A DNA stretch of 64,000 bases from Pseudomonas fluorescens (GCA_902825215.1 LR782234.1:2480001-2544000), one strand, 5' to 3'. Counted from the first letter of the stretch, positions 23,491-33,124 are shown. Notes: generated from the sequence alone by a model not told the origin. A program made the numbers and translations.

Positions 23491-24897
23491 ATGTCCCAGA
23501 TGTCCCGGCAAGATCCGTTGATCGAGAATCACACGGTCGATTACGTCCCACTCGCGGAACGCCACGGGAAGGCCCGCGACCTGTTCACCCTTTGGTTCAG
23601 CACCAACATTGCGCCACTGCCCATCGTCACCGGCGCCATGGTGGTTCAGGTGTTCCATCTTGATTTGTTCTGGGGGCTGCTGGCGATTGCGCTGGGGCAC
23701 ATGATCGGCGGCTTGGTGATTGCGCTGGCGTCGGCCCAGGGCCCGCGCATGGGCATTCCGCAGATGGTCCAGAGTCGCGGTCAGTTCGGCCGGTACGGCG
23801 CGCTGCTGATCGTGTTCTTTGCGGCGCTGATCTACATCGGTTTCTTCATTTCCAACATTGTCCTGGCGGGCAAATCGATCGTCGGTATTGCGCCGTCGGT
23901 GCCGGCGCCGCTGAGCATTCTGATCGGTGCATTGGCGGCCACGGCGATCGGGGTGATCGGCTACAACTTCATCCACACGCTGAACCGCATCGGTACCTGG
24001 GTGATGGGCGGCGCGTTGCTTGCCGGCTTCATTTACATCTTCGCCAATGACTTGCCCGTCGACTTCTTCACCCGTGGCAGGTTCAATCTGTCCGGCTGGC
24101 TGGCGACGGTGTCGCTGGGGATCATCTGGCAGATCAGCTTCTCGCCGTACGTGTCCGATTATTCGCGCTACCTGCCGGCCGATATCGGTATCGCCAAGCC
24201 GTTCTGGGCGACCTATCTGGGCGCGACGCTGGGGACCATTCTGTCGTTTGCCTTCGGCGCCGTTGCGGTGCTGGCGACCCCGGAAGGCACCGAAGCGATG
24301 GCGGCGGTCAAGCAATCGACCGGTTGGCTGGGGCCGATTCTGATGGTGCTGTTTCTGCTCAACATCATCAGCCATAACGCGCTGAATCTGTACGGTGCGG
24401 TGCTGTCGATCATCACCTCGATCCAGACCTTTGCCAGCCAGTGGACGCCAAGCATCAAGGTGCGCGTGGTGTTGTCGAGCGTGGTGCTCGCCGGTTGCTG
24501 CGTGGTCGCGTTGGGCGCATCGGCGGATTTCATTTCGCAGTTCATCGGGCTGATTCTGGCGCTGTTGCTGGTGCTGGTGCCGTGGGCCTCGATCAACCTG
24601 ATCGACTTCTACCTGATCAAGCGCGGCTGCTATGACATCAGCTCGATCTTCCGCGCCGATGGCGGGATCTACGGTCGCTTCAACCTGCACGCGATCATTG
24701 CCTATTTCATCGGCATCATCGTGCAGTTGCCGTTCGCCAACACCTCGCTGTACGTCGGGCCTTACGCCAATCTGGTCGAGGGCGCTGACCTTTCGTGGCT
24801 GGTCGGCCTGGTAGTTACAGTGCCGCTGTATTACTGCCTGGCGACCCGTGGCCAAACGCAGCAGAGCAGGGCGGCGAAGTTAGGGTATACCGACTAA
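23491..24897 (+). CDS. NCS1 family nucleobase/cytosine-type permease
   Basis: A 468-residue inner-membrane transporter with about 12 hydrophobic helices. The N-terminal region LFTLWFSTNIAPLPIVTGAM followed by GHMIGGLVIALASAQGPRMG and IPQMVQSRGQFGRYGA is characteristic of CodB-like NCS1 symporters for cytosine, purines, allantoin or related compounds. The exact substrate cannot be told. With the LLM oxidoreductase, flavin reductase and chemoreceptor it makes a plausible uptake-and-oxidation set for a nitrogen heterocycle. Confidence 0.92.
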   Translation: MSQMSRQDPLIENHTVDYVPLAERHGKARDLFTLWFSTNIAPLPIVTGAMVVQVFHLDLFWGLLAIALGHMIGGLVIALASAQGPRMGIPQMVQSRGQFGRYGALLIVFFAALIYIGFFISNIVLAGKSIVGIAPSVPAPLSILIGALAATAIGVIGYNFIHTLNRIGTWVMGGALLAGFIYIFANDLPVDFFTRGRFNLSGWLATVSLGIIWQISFSPYVSDYSRYLPADIGIAKPFWATYLGATLGTILSFAFGAVAVLATPEGTEAMAAVKQSTGWLGPILMVLFLLNIISHNALNLYGAVLSIITSIQTFASQWTPSIKVRVVLSSVVLAGCCVVALGASADFISQFIGLILALLLVLVPWASINLIDFYLIKRGCYDISSIFRADGGIYGRFNLHAIIAYFIGIIVQLPFANTSLYVGPYANLVEGADLSWLVGLVVTVPLYYCLATRGQTQQSRAAKLGYTD

Positions 24898-24935
24898 GGT
24901 GACTGATACGGCTTAAGTCGATCCGCTGTTCAATC

Positions 24936-24960
24936 AATGCCCGGCCCTGTGCCGGGCATT
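24936..24960. terminator. Stem-loop after the permease gene
   Basis: Perfect AATGCCCGG / CCGGGCATT stem with a 7-base loop 39 bp after the permease stop. The T-tract is weak (tgtcgttg), so termination is likely but not certain. Confidence 0.6.
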
Positions 24961-25163
24961 GTCGTTGCGCATCCCGGCGGTCATCTAAATTGGCCATATC
25001 GATCCCCTTTTGGCCGATGCCCCACTGTGATCCCCTGGCGCTCTCGGCAAGAATCAAAGCCACAACGAAACGCTCGACCTTATTACCCTTGGCCGCTCTT
25101 TCGGCCACTGCCGTGTACAGAACATAAAAACCATCGAACTCACGCCGCTTTCGGGGAACAACC

Positions 25164-26264
25164 ATGGTCACGATGAAACGTATTCTGGGTGCTACTGTGT
25201 GTGGGCTGACGCTGTTGGCCAGCGCGGTCCAGGCCGAGCAACGCGAACTGCGCGTCTACAACTGGGCCGATTATATCCTGCCCGCCGTACCCAAGGATTT
25301 CGCCGCGCAAACCGGCATCAAAGTGACCTGGGACACCTTCGACACCAACGAATCGCTGGAAGCCAAGTTGCTCACCGGCAACTCCGGTTACGATCTGGTG
25401 GTGCCGTCGAACCAGTTCCTCGAAACACAGATCAAGGCCGGCGTGTTCCAGAAACTCGACAAGTCGAAATTGCCGAACTGGAGCCATCAGGACCCGGAAC
25501 TGTTGAAACTGTTGGGCAAGAACGATCCGGGCAACCAATACGGCGTGCCTTACATGGTCGGCACCGTGTTGATCGGTTTCAACCCGGCCAAGGTCAAAGC
25601 GGCGCTGGGCGACAACGCGCCGGTGGACAGCTGGGATCTGGTGTTCAAACCGGAAAACATGGAAAAGCTCAAATCCTGCGGCGTGGCGATGCTCGATTCG
25701 CCGACGGAAATCCTGCCGCTGGCGCTGCACTATCTCGGCCTCGACCCGAACAGCCAGAATCCCGCCGATTATGAGAAAGCCAAAGCGCTGATGCTCAAGG
25801 TTCGCCCGTACGTGACCTATTTCAACTCGGCCAAGTACATGACCGACATCGCCAACGGCGATATCTGCGTGGCCATCGGTTACTCGGGCAGCTTCTACCA
25901 GTTCGGCAACCGCGCCAAAGAGGCGGGCAATGGTGTGGTGGTCGACTGGCGCTTGCCGAAGGAAGGCGCGCCGATCTGGTTCGACACCTTCGCCATTCCG
26001 AAGAGCGCGAAGAACGTTACCGAGGCCCACGAATTCCTCAACCACTTGCTCGACCCGAAGGTGATTGCGCCAATCAGTGATTTCCTCGGCTACCCGAACG
26101 CGAACAAGGATTCGCTGGCGTTGATCAACAAGGAAATCACCGACAACCCGAACCTGACGCCGACCCCTGAGGCACTGAAAAAGCTCTACGTGGTTCAGCC
26201 GTTGCCGCAGAAACTCGAACGCGTGCGGACCCGTGTATGGACCAGCATCAAGTCTGACAAGTAA
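25164..26264 (+). CDS. Polyamine-type ABC transporter periplasmic binding protein (PotF/SpuD-like)
   Basis: A 366-residue secreted binding protein. An N-terminal signal peptide ends ASAVQA (~24). The mature part starts LRVYNWADYILPAVPKDF, the hallmark of PotD/PotF proteins, followed by TGIKVTWDTFDTNESLEAKL and SGYDLVVPSNQFL. Start could also be the ATG at 25173. The gene is alone: no permease or ATPase genes adjoin it, so it must share a transporter encoded elsewhere or act in sensing. A putrescine/spermidine or related amine ligand is likely by family. Confidence 0.92.
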   Translation: MVTMKRILGATVCGLTLLASAVQAEQRELRVYNWADYILPAVPKDFAAQTGIKVTWDTFDTNESLEAKLLTGNSGYDLVVPSNQFLETQIKAGVFQKLDKSKLPNWSHQDPELLKLLGKNDPGNQYGVPYMVGTVLIGFNPAKVKAALGDNAPVDSWDLVFKPENMEKLKSCGVAMLDSPTEILPLALHYLGLDPNSQNPADYEKAKALMLKVRPYVTYFNSAKYMTDIANGDICVAIGYSGSFYQFGNRAKEAGNGVVVDWRLPKEGAPIWFDTFAIPKSAKNVTEAHEFLNHLLDPKVIAPISDFLGYPNANKDSLALINKEITDNPNLTPTPEALKKLYVVQPLPQKLERVRTRVWTSIKSDK

Positions 26265-26282
26265 CAATCACCGCAATCCAAA

Positions 26283-26373
26283 TGTGGGAGCGAGCCTGCT
26301 CGCGAAAGCGGTGTGTCATTCAACTTCGATGTTGACTGGTCCGACGCCTTCGCGAGCAGGCTCGCTCCCACAG
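26283..26373. repeat. REP pair (BIME)
   Basis: TGTGGGAGCGAGCCTGCTCG faces CGAGCAGGCTCGCTCCCACA, separated by ~50 bp, between convergent genes. Confidence 0.92.
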
Positions 26374-26387
26374 GGTTTTGTGGTGTG

Positions 26388-27362
26388 TCATTCGGTGCTG
26401 CGTTCAGCATTTCGGGTGATGACCAGGCTCAGCAACACCGAGCCCAGAATCACCGCGCCCACGACCGCCAGCGACCATTCCACCGGCATGTGGAACCACG
26501 GCATCAGCACCATCTTGCCGCCGATGAACACCAGCACGATCGCCAATCCATATTTGAGCAAATGAAAGCGGTCAGCCATGTCCGCCAGCAGGAAGTACAG
26601 CGCGCGCAATCCCATGATCGCGAAGATGTTCGAAGTGAAGACAATGAACGGGTCGGTGGTCACCGCGAAAATGGCCGGGATGCTGTCGACCGCGAACATC
26701 AGGTCACTGGCCTCGATCAGCACCAGTACCAGAAACATCGGCGTCGCCCAGCGCACACCGTTCTGCACGATAAAAAAACGTTCGCCGTGAAAGCCACTGG
26801 TGATGCGCATATGGCTACGGACCCAGCGCAGCAGCGGGTTTTTATCCAGATCCGGTTGCTGCTCGGCAAACACCAGCATCTTGATCCCGGTGATGATCAG
26901 GAACCCCCCGAACGCATACAGCAGCCACTCGAACTGCGACACCAGCCACACCCCGGCGAAGATCATCACCGCGCGCATCACGATCGCCCCGAGGACACCG
27001 TACAACAGCACCCGTCGCTGCAATTCCGGTGGCACGGCGAAGTAGCTGAAGATCATCACGAAGACGAACATGTTATCGATCGACAGCGATTGCTCGATCA
27101 AATAACCGGTAAGGAATTCGAGGGTTTTCTGCCGGGCGATCTCGCCGCCGAATTCGCCGTGCAGATACCACCAGAGCAAACCGGCGAAGCTCAGCGCCAG
27201 CAGACACCAGGCAATCACCCAGGCCAGCGCTTCGCGCACTGACACCCGATGCGCCTTGCGCCCGCCAAACACGAACAGGTCCAGTGCCAGCATCGCCAGC
27301 ACAAAAACGATGAAGGCGCCCCACATCCACGGTTCGCCGATATTAAGGTTGGTCGCTGGCAT
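26388..27362 (-). CDS. TerC family inner-membrane protein
   Basis: A 324-residue protein with about 8-9 membrane helices. TerC marks are LSIDNMFVFVMIFSYF (~67) and LVLIEASDLMFAVDSIPAIFAV (~200), with conserved membrane aspartates. The family is linked to tellurite resistance and to Mn2+ export/metalation of secreted proteins. I chose the ATG at 27362 because AGGGAG lies 8 bases upstream and the downstream MPATNLNIGEPW matches typical TerC starts; an upstream ATG would add 14 residues. No yybP-ykoY-like riboswitch is evident upstream. Confidence 0.9.
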   Translation of the reverse strand: MPATNLNIGEPWMWGAFIVFVLAMLALDLFVFGGRKAHRVSVREALAWVIAWCLLALSFAGLLWWYLHGEFGGEIARQKTLEFLTGYLIEQSLSIDNMFVFVMIFSYFAVPPELQRRVLLYGVLGAIVMRAVMIFAGVWLVSQFEWLLYAFGGFLIITGIKMLVFAEQQPDLDKNPLLRWVRSHMRITSGFHGERFFIVQNGVRWATPMFLVLVLIEASDLMFAVDSIPAIFAVTTDPFIVFTSNIFAIMGLRALYFLLADMADRFHLLKYGLAIVLVFIGGKMVLMPWFHMPVEWSLAVVGAVILGSVLLSLVITRNAERSTE

Positions 27363-27595
27363 GTCACGCTCCCTGTCGATGGGCTTGAGGTCAGACAGGG
27401 CCATGCTAACGACGGATTTATGCGCAGGAAAAATCGTTTATTTCGGAAGGATAGTTCGGAAAAAACGAAGTAAAGGGCAACGGATCACCATGGGTGGCAA
27501 GGAATGGGCAATAAATAATTGATCAGGCTATTGAGCAATTATAAATAATGAGGCTAATAGCCTGATGTGAGGGCTTGACTTTGGCATGGTATCAA

Positions 27596-28051
27596 TCAAC
27601 CAGGGCCGGTGGGCTTCACGTACACGCGTCCTACAACAGTATGAGTTGTGCCTTCATTATCAAAAATAAATTCGAATCTTACGTCGACATTGTCCTCTGT
27701 GCGGTTGATAGTCAATGTCCCACTTTTAGCATTTTTACTAACCATGGAAAATATAAGCGCAGCGTGCACGCCTTCAACTTGAGGTTTCACGATCCGATGC
27801 GTACCGTTCGGTATATATCGAGGAAGCACGATGGAAATAAACTTGAATTCGTTAAGTTTGGTGCTTCTTCCGATGACACTGAATTTTTCGGGGGTCAAAG
27901 ATTCGCATTGATACTCAGTCGCCTCAAAATCATCGTCTTCGAGATAGCAAGGCGAAATTACGGCTTTGAATATTCCGCTTCCGATAGGTTCTGTCTTGGT
28001 TGGGTTATTATTCTTGTCGATTTTTTGCTGGGTACGTTTTAAGCCGGCCAC
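27596..28051 (-). CDS. Hypothetical protein, low-GC orphan
   Basis: A 151-residue protein with a GTG start preceded by AAGGAG at 6 bases, a strong sign that it is real. No signal peptide or membrane helix; the C-terminal half looks like beta strands (VRFEFIFDNEGTTHTVVGRVYV). Family not recognised. The gene and its flanks (27405-28255) are clearly AT-richer than the neighbours, which suggests acquired DNA. It stands alone with no toxin or mobile gene beside it. Confidence 0.65.
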   Translation of the reverse strand: MAGLKRTQQKIDKNNNPTKTEPIGSGIFKAVISPCYLEDDDFEATEYQCESLTPEKFSVIGRSTKLNEFKFISIVLPRYIPNGTHRIVKPQVEGVHAALIFSMVSKNAKSGTLTINRTEDNVDVRFEFIFDNEGTTHTVVGRVYVKPTGPG

Positions 28052-28128
28052 GATCTACTCCTTCAGTGAAGAGTTAGTTTTCTATGAGTTCTTTGTTCGG
28101 AGGATATTGCGCGGGGCTAAATGATTGG

Positions 28129-28152
28129 GCAACTGTCAGATATAACAGTTGC
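28129..28152. other. Stem-loop in the AT-rich intergenic region
   Basis: Perfect 8-bp stem GCAACTGT / ACAGTTGC with an 8-base loop, followed on the plus strand by TTTAATTT. No plus-strand gene ends just upstream, so its role as a terminator is unclear. Confidence 0.4.
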
Positions 28153-28255
28153 TTTAATTTGGAAAGCATGTTTTCGGGGGTTTTTGCGTTTTTGATCTGG
28201 GACAAATCTATGAAGCGGTGCTATCAAAGTCCGCACTGATAATGTACCGAAACTT

Positions 28256-29044
28256 TCATCGAAAAAACTCCCCCGGCGTCTGCCCAAACTGCTGCCGAAA
28301 CGCTGCAATGAACGCCGACGTTGAGTCATACCCGCACGCCAGCGCAACATCGGTCACCCGTTCGCCTTTTTCCAGTGGCGTCAGCGCGCCGAGCAGGCGC
28401 AGGCGTTGGCGCCAGGCGCGAAAGGTCAGGCCGGTGTCGCGCAGGAACAGGCGGGTGAGGGTTTTTTCGGTGATGCCGAACTGCGCGCTCCAGTGACTGA
28501 GCGTGGTTTGTTGTTCCGGGTGCTGTTCGAGGCTCTGGTAGATCTGCTTCAAACGCGGGTCTTGCGGCAGCGGCAACATCAGGTCGATCGCTGGGGCTTC
28601 GGCCAGTTGATCGAGGATCACTTGCGCCAGACGCCCGTGGGCGCCGTTCTCGTCGTATTCGACCGGCACCTGGCTGAACGCACGAATCAGTTCGCGCAGC
28701 AGATCGCTGACGGCCAACACATGGCAGTGCCCGGCGGCCCAGGCCGAAACGCTGCAATCGATGTACAGGCTGCGCATTTCCGTGTGTGGCGCGCTGAATA
28801 CCCGGTGCGGTACACCGGCGGGAATCCACACGGCGCGTTCCGGCGGGGCGACGAAACGCCCGGCGCTGGTCTGCACTTCGAGCACGCCTTGAATCGCGTA
28901 GGACAACTGAACCCACGGGTGACTGTGGCGGCGGGTCAGGGCGCGATTGGGCAGTGATTCGGTTCTGCCGTACAGCGGCCGCGGCAGGCTGGGCAACCCG
29001 GGAATACTGCGGCGAACGCTGTTGGTCTGTCCTTTAGGCGGCAT
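28256..29044 (-). CDS. AraC family transcriptional regulator
   Basis: A 262-residue regulator: an N-terminal cupin (HSHPWVQLSYAIQGVLEV, ~40-60; PERAVWIPAGVPHRV, ~73-87) and a C-terminal double HTH (LSHWSAQFGITEKTLTRLFLRDTG, ~180; VTDVALACGYDSTSAFIAAFRQQFGQTPGEFFR, ~228-262). The start at 29044 was chosen because the frame upstream belongs to the divergent gene region. Divergent from the YfeH-like transporter 73 bp away, which it probably controls; this pairing of a cupin AraC regulator with an efflux or uptake gene is common in Pseudomonas. Confidence 0.92.
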   Translation of the reverse strand: MPPKGQTNSVRRSIPGLPSLPRPLYGRTESLPNRALTRRHSHPWVQLSYAIQGVLEVQTSAGRFVAPPERAVWIPAGVPHRVFSAPHTEMRSLYIDCSVSAWAAGHCHVLAVSDLLRELIRAFSQVPVEYDENGAHGRLAQVILDQLAEAPAIDLMLPLPQDPRLKQIYQSLEQHPEQQTTLSHWSAQFGITEKTLTRLFLRDTGLTFRAWRQRLRLLGALTPLEKGERVTDVALACGYDSTSAFIAAFRQQFGQTPGEFFR

Positions 29045-29117
29045 CTTGCGGCTCTTCGGCGTTAGTCGGTAATTGCCAGTCACGTTAGAGTCGTCGGCAA
29101 GCACTGGCAACCCCCGG

Positions 29118-30125
29118 ATGAATACCATGACGCGCCCCCGTTTTTTGCCCGACAACTTTACCCTGACGCTGATCGGCGTGGTCCTGCTGGCGAGTTTTCT
29201 GCCGGCCAGCGGCCAGGTCGCGGTCGGTTTCGGCTGGCTGACCAATCTCGCCATCGCGCTGCTGTTTTTCCTGCACGGCGCCAAACTGTCCCGCGAATCG
29301 ATCATCGCCGGTGCCGGCCACTGGCGCCTGCACCTACTGGTGTTCGGTCTGACCTTCGTGCTGTTCCCGCTATTGGGGCTGGCGCTCAAGCCTGTGCTGT
29401 CACCGTTGATTGGTGACAAGCTGTACATGGGCATGCTGTATCTGTGCGCGTTGCCCGCGACGGTGCAATCGGCGATTGCCTTCACGTCGCTGGCGCGGGG
29501 CAATATTCCGGCGGCGATCTGCAGCGCGGCGGCATCGAGTCTGTTCGGGATTTTCCTGACGCCGTTGCTGGTTACGCTGTTGCTCAACGTCCACGGTGAT
29601 GGTGGTTCGACGCTCGATGCCATCGTGAAAATCAGCGTGCAGTTGCTGCTGCCATTCATTGCCGGGCAGATCGCCCGGCGCTGGATCGGCGCCTGGGTCG
29701 GGCGCAACAAGAACTGGCTGAAGTTCGTCGATCAGGGTTCGATTTTGTTGGTGGTCTACGGCGCGTTCAGCGAGGCGGTCAACGAGGGCATCTGGCAGCA
29801 GATTCCGCTGTTCGAATTGCTCGGGCTGATCGTGGTCTGCTGCATCCTGCTGGCGCTGGTGCTGCTGGCGTCGATCCTGCTCGGCAAAGCATTTGGCTTC
29901 AATCAGGAGGACCGCATCACCATTCTGTTCTGCGGTTCGAAAAAGAGCCTGGCCACCGGCGTGCCGATGGCGCAGGTACTGTTCGCGGGCAGCACCATCG
30001 GCGTGCTGATCCTGCCGCTGATGCTGTTCCATCAGATCCAGCTGATGGTCTGCGCAGTGCTGGCCCAGCGTTACGCGCGCCGGCCGGAATCGGTGCCGGA
30101 GCTGATGGCCCAGGTCGATCCCTGA
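29118..30125 (+). CDS. YfeH-like bile acid:sodium symporter family protein
   Basis: A ~335-residue membrane protein with about ten helices of the SBF-like family. Features: LPDNFTLTLIGVVLLASFLPASGQ at the N-terminus, LTNLAIALLFFLHGAKLSRE, ALPATVQSAIAFTSLARGN and FCGSKKSLATGVPMA, all typical of YfeH/SBF-like proteins. Natural substrate is unknown for this subfamily. Start may be ATG 29118 or 29127; neither has a strong Shine-Dalgarno. It ends 10 bp from the convergent ABC ATPase gene. Confidence 0.88.
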   Translation: MNTMTRPRFLPDNFTLTLIGVVLLASFLPASGQVAVGFGWLTNLAIALLFFLHGAKLSRESIIAGAGHWRLHLLVFGLTFVLFPLLGLALKPVLSPLIGDKLYMGMLYLCALPATVQSAIAFTSLARGNIPAAICSAAASSLFGIFLTPLLVTLLLNVHGDGGSTLDAIVKISVQLLLPFIAGQIARRWIGAWVGRNKNWLKFVDQGSILLVVYGAFSEAVNEGIWQQIPLFELLGLIVVCCILLALVLLASILLGKAFGFNQEDRITILFCGSKKSLATGVPMAQVLFAGSTIGVLILPLMLFHQIQLMVCAVLAQRYARRPESVPELMAQVDP

Positions 30126-30135
30126 GCGCTGCGCC

Positions 30136-30891
30136 TCAGACGATATCGTCGATCAGAATATGGTGCAGCCCGCGGCTGCATTGTTCGATCCGCGCTTCGA
30201 CCTTGTACACGCTGCGCAGCATCTGCTCGGTGATCACCTCACTGCTCGGGCCGCTGCCCTGGGTGGTGCCGTCAGCGATGACCAGCACCTGATCGGCAAA
30301 CCGCAGCGCCTGATTCAAGTCATGAATGGCGATGAACACGATCACCTCGCGTTGGCGCGCCAGGCTGCGCATGAACTTCAGCACTTGCACTTGCCGATGC
30401 ATGTCGAGGGCGCTGGTCGGTTCGTCCATCAGCAGGATTTCCGGCTCGCGTACCAGCGTCTGCGCGATGGATACCAGTTGCTGCTGCCCGCCACTGAGTT
30501 CACCGAGGTTGCGAAATGACAGGGCGGTGATGCCCAGCGCCGCGAGAATGTCGTCGACCAGTTTCAGCTCGTCGTCATGCACAACCCAGCCCGGCGTCAG
30601 TTGCTTGCGCGCCAGCAGCACTGATTCGTACACGGTCAGGCGGGCGCTGGCGTTCAGGCCCTGGGGCATGTAGCTGATTCCCGTCGGGCCTTTTTTCGAG
30701 TCCTGCAGGATCACTTGGCCGGGGCCGTCGATCAGTCCCGCCATGCGTTTGAACAGCGTCGATTTGCCGGCCGCATTCGGCCCGACCACCGCCACCACCT
30801 GACCGCCAAGAAACGCCGCGGTGGAGACGCCGCGGATGATCTCGCGCTGGCCATAGCGGGCACCCAGATTGTCCAGCTGCAGCTTCACCAT
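30136..30891 (-). CDS. Iron-siderophore ABC transporter ATP-binding protein (FecE-like)
   Basis: A 251-residue ATPase on the cytoplasmic face of the importer. Walker A is GPNAAGKST (~38-46; alanine in place of the usual glycine), signature LSGGQQQ (~134), Walker B ILLMDEP (~154), H-loop AIHDLN (~190). It overlaps the permease gene by 7 bp and is the last gene of the receptor/ABC operon 35600-30136, so it should energise uptake of the ferric siderophore delivered by the binding protein. Confidence 0.93.
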   Translation of the reverse strand: MVKLQLDNLGARYGQREIIRGVSTAAFLGGQVVAVVGPNAAGKSTLFKRMAGLIDGPGQVILQDSKKGPTGISYMPQGLNASARLTVYESVLLARKQLTPGWVVHDDELKLVDDILAALGITALSFRNLGELSGGQQQLVSIAQTLVREPEILLMDEPTSALDMHRQVQVLKFMRSLARQREVIVFIAIHDLNQALRFADQVLVIADGTTQGSGPSSEVITEQMLRSVYKVEARIEQCSRGLHHILIDDIV

Positions 30892-31946
30892 GAGTTTTTC
30901 TTCCCGCCGAGAATCAGTGAAATGAAGAACGGCACGCCGATCAGCGAGGTGACCACGCCGATCGGGAAAATCGCGCCGGGGATCAGGGTCTTGCTGACCA
31001 CCGAACTGGCCGACAGGATCAGCGCCCCCGTGAGCAGCGAGGCCGGCAGGAAGAAGCGCTGGTCTTCGCCGATCAGCATGCGCGCGATGTGCGGGCCGAC
31101 CAGGCCGATGAAGCCGATGGTGCCGACGAATGCCACGGGAAACGAGGCGAGCAGACTGACCATGATCAATGTCTGAAAGCGCAGGCTGCGCACATTGATG
31201 CCGAAACTCGCCGCCTTGTCATCGCCCAGGCGCAGGGCGGTCAAAGCCCAGGCGCGGCGGGCGAAAATCGGCAGGGTGATGAGGATCACCAGGCAGATGA
31301 TGCCAAGTTTTGGCCAGGTGGCTTTGGTCAGGCTGCCCATGGTCCAGAACACCACGGCGGCGACGGCTTGCTCGGTGGCAAAAAACTGCACCAGCGCCAA
31401 CAGCGCGTTGAAGGTGAAGACCAGGGCAATGCCGAGCAGAACAATGGTCTCGGCGGTGACCCCGCGGCGCATGCTCAGAAAATGAATCAGCAGCGCCGAC
31501 AGCATGGCCATGATGAACGCATTGAGCGGCACCATGAATTGCGCGGCCAGCGGAAACAGCGCGACGCCGAAGGCCAGGCCCAGCGCGGCGCCGAAACTGG
31601 CGGCGGCAGAAATGCCCAGGGTGAACGGGCTGGCCAGCGGATTGTTGAGGATCGTCTGCATTTGTGCGCCGGCCAGCGACAACGCCGCGCCGACGGCCAC
31701 CGCCATAAGCGCCACGGGCAGGCGAATGTCCCACATCACCACGCGCACTTGCGGCGAGGCGCTGTCCGGTGAAAACAGCGCACCGAGCACTTCGCCGAGG
31801 CTGTAGCTGGCCGGCCCGAGCGCCAGATCGAGCAGCACGCTGCACAGCAGTAAAAACACCAGCCCGGCGAGGATCAGGCGCTTGCGCAGGACCAGGCGGC
31901 GATAGGTTTCGCGCTGCACTTCCACGGTGTCGGTCAACGAACTCAT
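30885..31946 (-). CDS. Iron-siderophore ABC transporter permease (FecCD/BtuC family)
   Basis: A 353-residue inner-membrane permease with about 9-10 helices. LSLAGAQMQTILNNPLASPFTLGISAAA (~88) and GFIGLVGPHIARMLIGEDQRFFLP (~272) are the standard FecCD motifs. There is a single permease gene, so the channel is a homodimer. It overlaps the binding-protein gene by 4 bp and the ATPase gene by 7 bp. Confidence 0.94.
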   Translation of the reverse strand: MSSLTDTVEVQRETYRRLVLRKRLILAGLVFLLLCSVLLDLALGPASYSLGEVLGALFSPDSASPQVRVVMWDIRLPVALMAVAVGAALSLAGAQMQTILNNPLASPFTLGISAAASFGAALGLAFGVALFPLAAQFMVPLNAFIMAMLSALLIHFLSMRRGVTAETIVLLGIALVFTFNALLALVQFFATEQAVAAVVFWTMGSLTKATWPKLGIICLVILITLPIFARRAWALTALRLGDDKAASFGINVRSLRFQTLIMVSLLASFPVAFVGTIGFIGLVGPHIARMLIGEDQRFFLPASLLTGALILSASSVVSKTLIPGAIFPIGVVTSLIGVPFFISLILGGKKNSW

Positions 31947-33124
31947 GGCTTGACCTCGGTGTCGCCGAGGCTGACGAAGTAGCCCGATTCGTACGGCACC
32001 GGCAGGAAGCGTTCATGCAGTTCGCGGAACGCCGCATCCGGATCGAGATCGGCGAACAGGTCGGGATGAAACCATTTGGCCAATTGCTGGATGGCAACGA
32101 ACTGGTAGGGGCTGTTGTAGAACTGGTGCCAGATTGCGTGGAAGGCTTGATGCTCCTGAGCCTTGATGCCGGCGTAGGCCGGGCGCTGGGTGTACCAGGC
32201 GAGTTTTTTTCGCGCCTGCGCCATGTCCGCGCCGGGGCCGACACCGACCCAGTGACCACCGGGGGCAAACGCTTCCCAGTTGGCGCTGGTGACCACCACG
32301 TGTGCCGGATTGGCGACGATGACTTGCTCGGGATTCAACTGGCCGAACGTAGTCGGAATGATGCCGCGCGCGACGTTGTTGCCGCCGGCCATGTCGACGA
32401 ACAGGCCTAAGTTTTCGTTGCCGAAACTCAGGCAGCAATCATCGGTGTAGCCGCCGATGCGCTCGATGAACACGCTCGGGCGAGGCGGGTGCTGTTTTTC
32501 GATGACGTCGGTGACGCGATGGATCTGCTGATTGCGAAAATCGATGAACGCTTCGGCCCGTTGCTCCTTGCCGAACAACTGGCCGAACAGGCGCATGGTC
32601 GGCTCGGTGTTCTGCATCGGGTTGTTGCGAAAATCGACGTACACCACCGGAATGCCGAGGGCGTCGAGCTTTTCGATGTAACGCGCATCCTCGGTGGCGT
32701 GCTGCGCCTCGATGTTGAGGATGATCACGTCCGGGCGTTGCGAGATGGCCTGCTCGATATCGAAGGTGCCGTCCTCAAAGCCGCCGAAAGTGGGAATTTT
32801 CGCGATGGCGGGGAATTTGCGCAGGTACGCGTTGTAGGTGTCCGGGTCAGACTGGATCAGGTCCTTGCGCCAGCCGACGATGCGTTCGATCGGGTTCTGT
32901 GTATCAAGTGCGGCGACCAGATACAGCTGCCGGCCTTCGCCGAGAATCACTCGTCTGACCGGCAGATGCACCTTCACCTTGCGCCCCAGCAGGTCAGTGA
33001 CTTCGGTGCGTGCGGTGTCGCTGTCAGCGGCGTCAGCATTGCGCGGCGCCAGGGAAAACAGGCTCAACAGGCCTGCCAGTAACAGCGCAGCAACCGCCTG
33101 GTTGCGTCGATCAAAAATCGCCAT
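31943..33124 (-). CDS. Iron-siderophore ABC transporter substrate-binding protein
   Basis: A 393-residue secreted protein of the FecB/BtuF-type binding-protein superfamily. Signal peptide ends near NADAADSD (~33). TDLLGRKVKVHLPVRRVILGEG is the typical lobe-start motif, and RPDVIILNIEAQ and VIVANPAHVVVTS mark the two lobes. The start at 33124 was chosen since the hydrophobic leader begins right after it. It is longer than FecB (about 300) with an extended C-terminal lobe. The gene lies 61 bp after the TonB receptor. Confidence 0.9.
   Translation of the reverse strand: MAIFDRRNQAVAALLLAGLLSLFSLAPRNADAADSDTARTEVTDLLGRKVKVHLPVRRVILGEGRQLYLVAALDTQNPIERIVGWRKDLIQSDPDTYNAYLRKFPAIAKIPTFGGFEDGTFDIEQAISQRPDVIILNIEAQHATEDARYIEKLDALGIPVVYVDFRNNPMQNTEPTMRLFGQLFGKEQRAEAFIDFRNQQIHRVTDVIEKQHPPRPSVFIERIGGYTDDCCLSFGNENLGLFVDMAGGNNVARGIIPTTFGQLNPEQVIVANPAHVVVTSANWEAFAPGGHWVGVGPGADMAQARKKLAWYTQRPAYAGIKAQEHQAFHAIWHQFYNSPYQFVAIQQLAKWFHPDLFADLDPDAAFRELHERFLPVPYESGYFVSLGDTEVKP

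Noticed and set aside
23290..24855. 521-codon minus-strand frame opposite the NCS1 permease
   Set aside because: Rich in Arg, Gln and His as expected for antisense to a membrane protein; no motif.
27363..27595. yybP-ykoY-type riboswitch before terC
   Set aside because: No matching conserved pieces seen in the leader.
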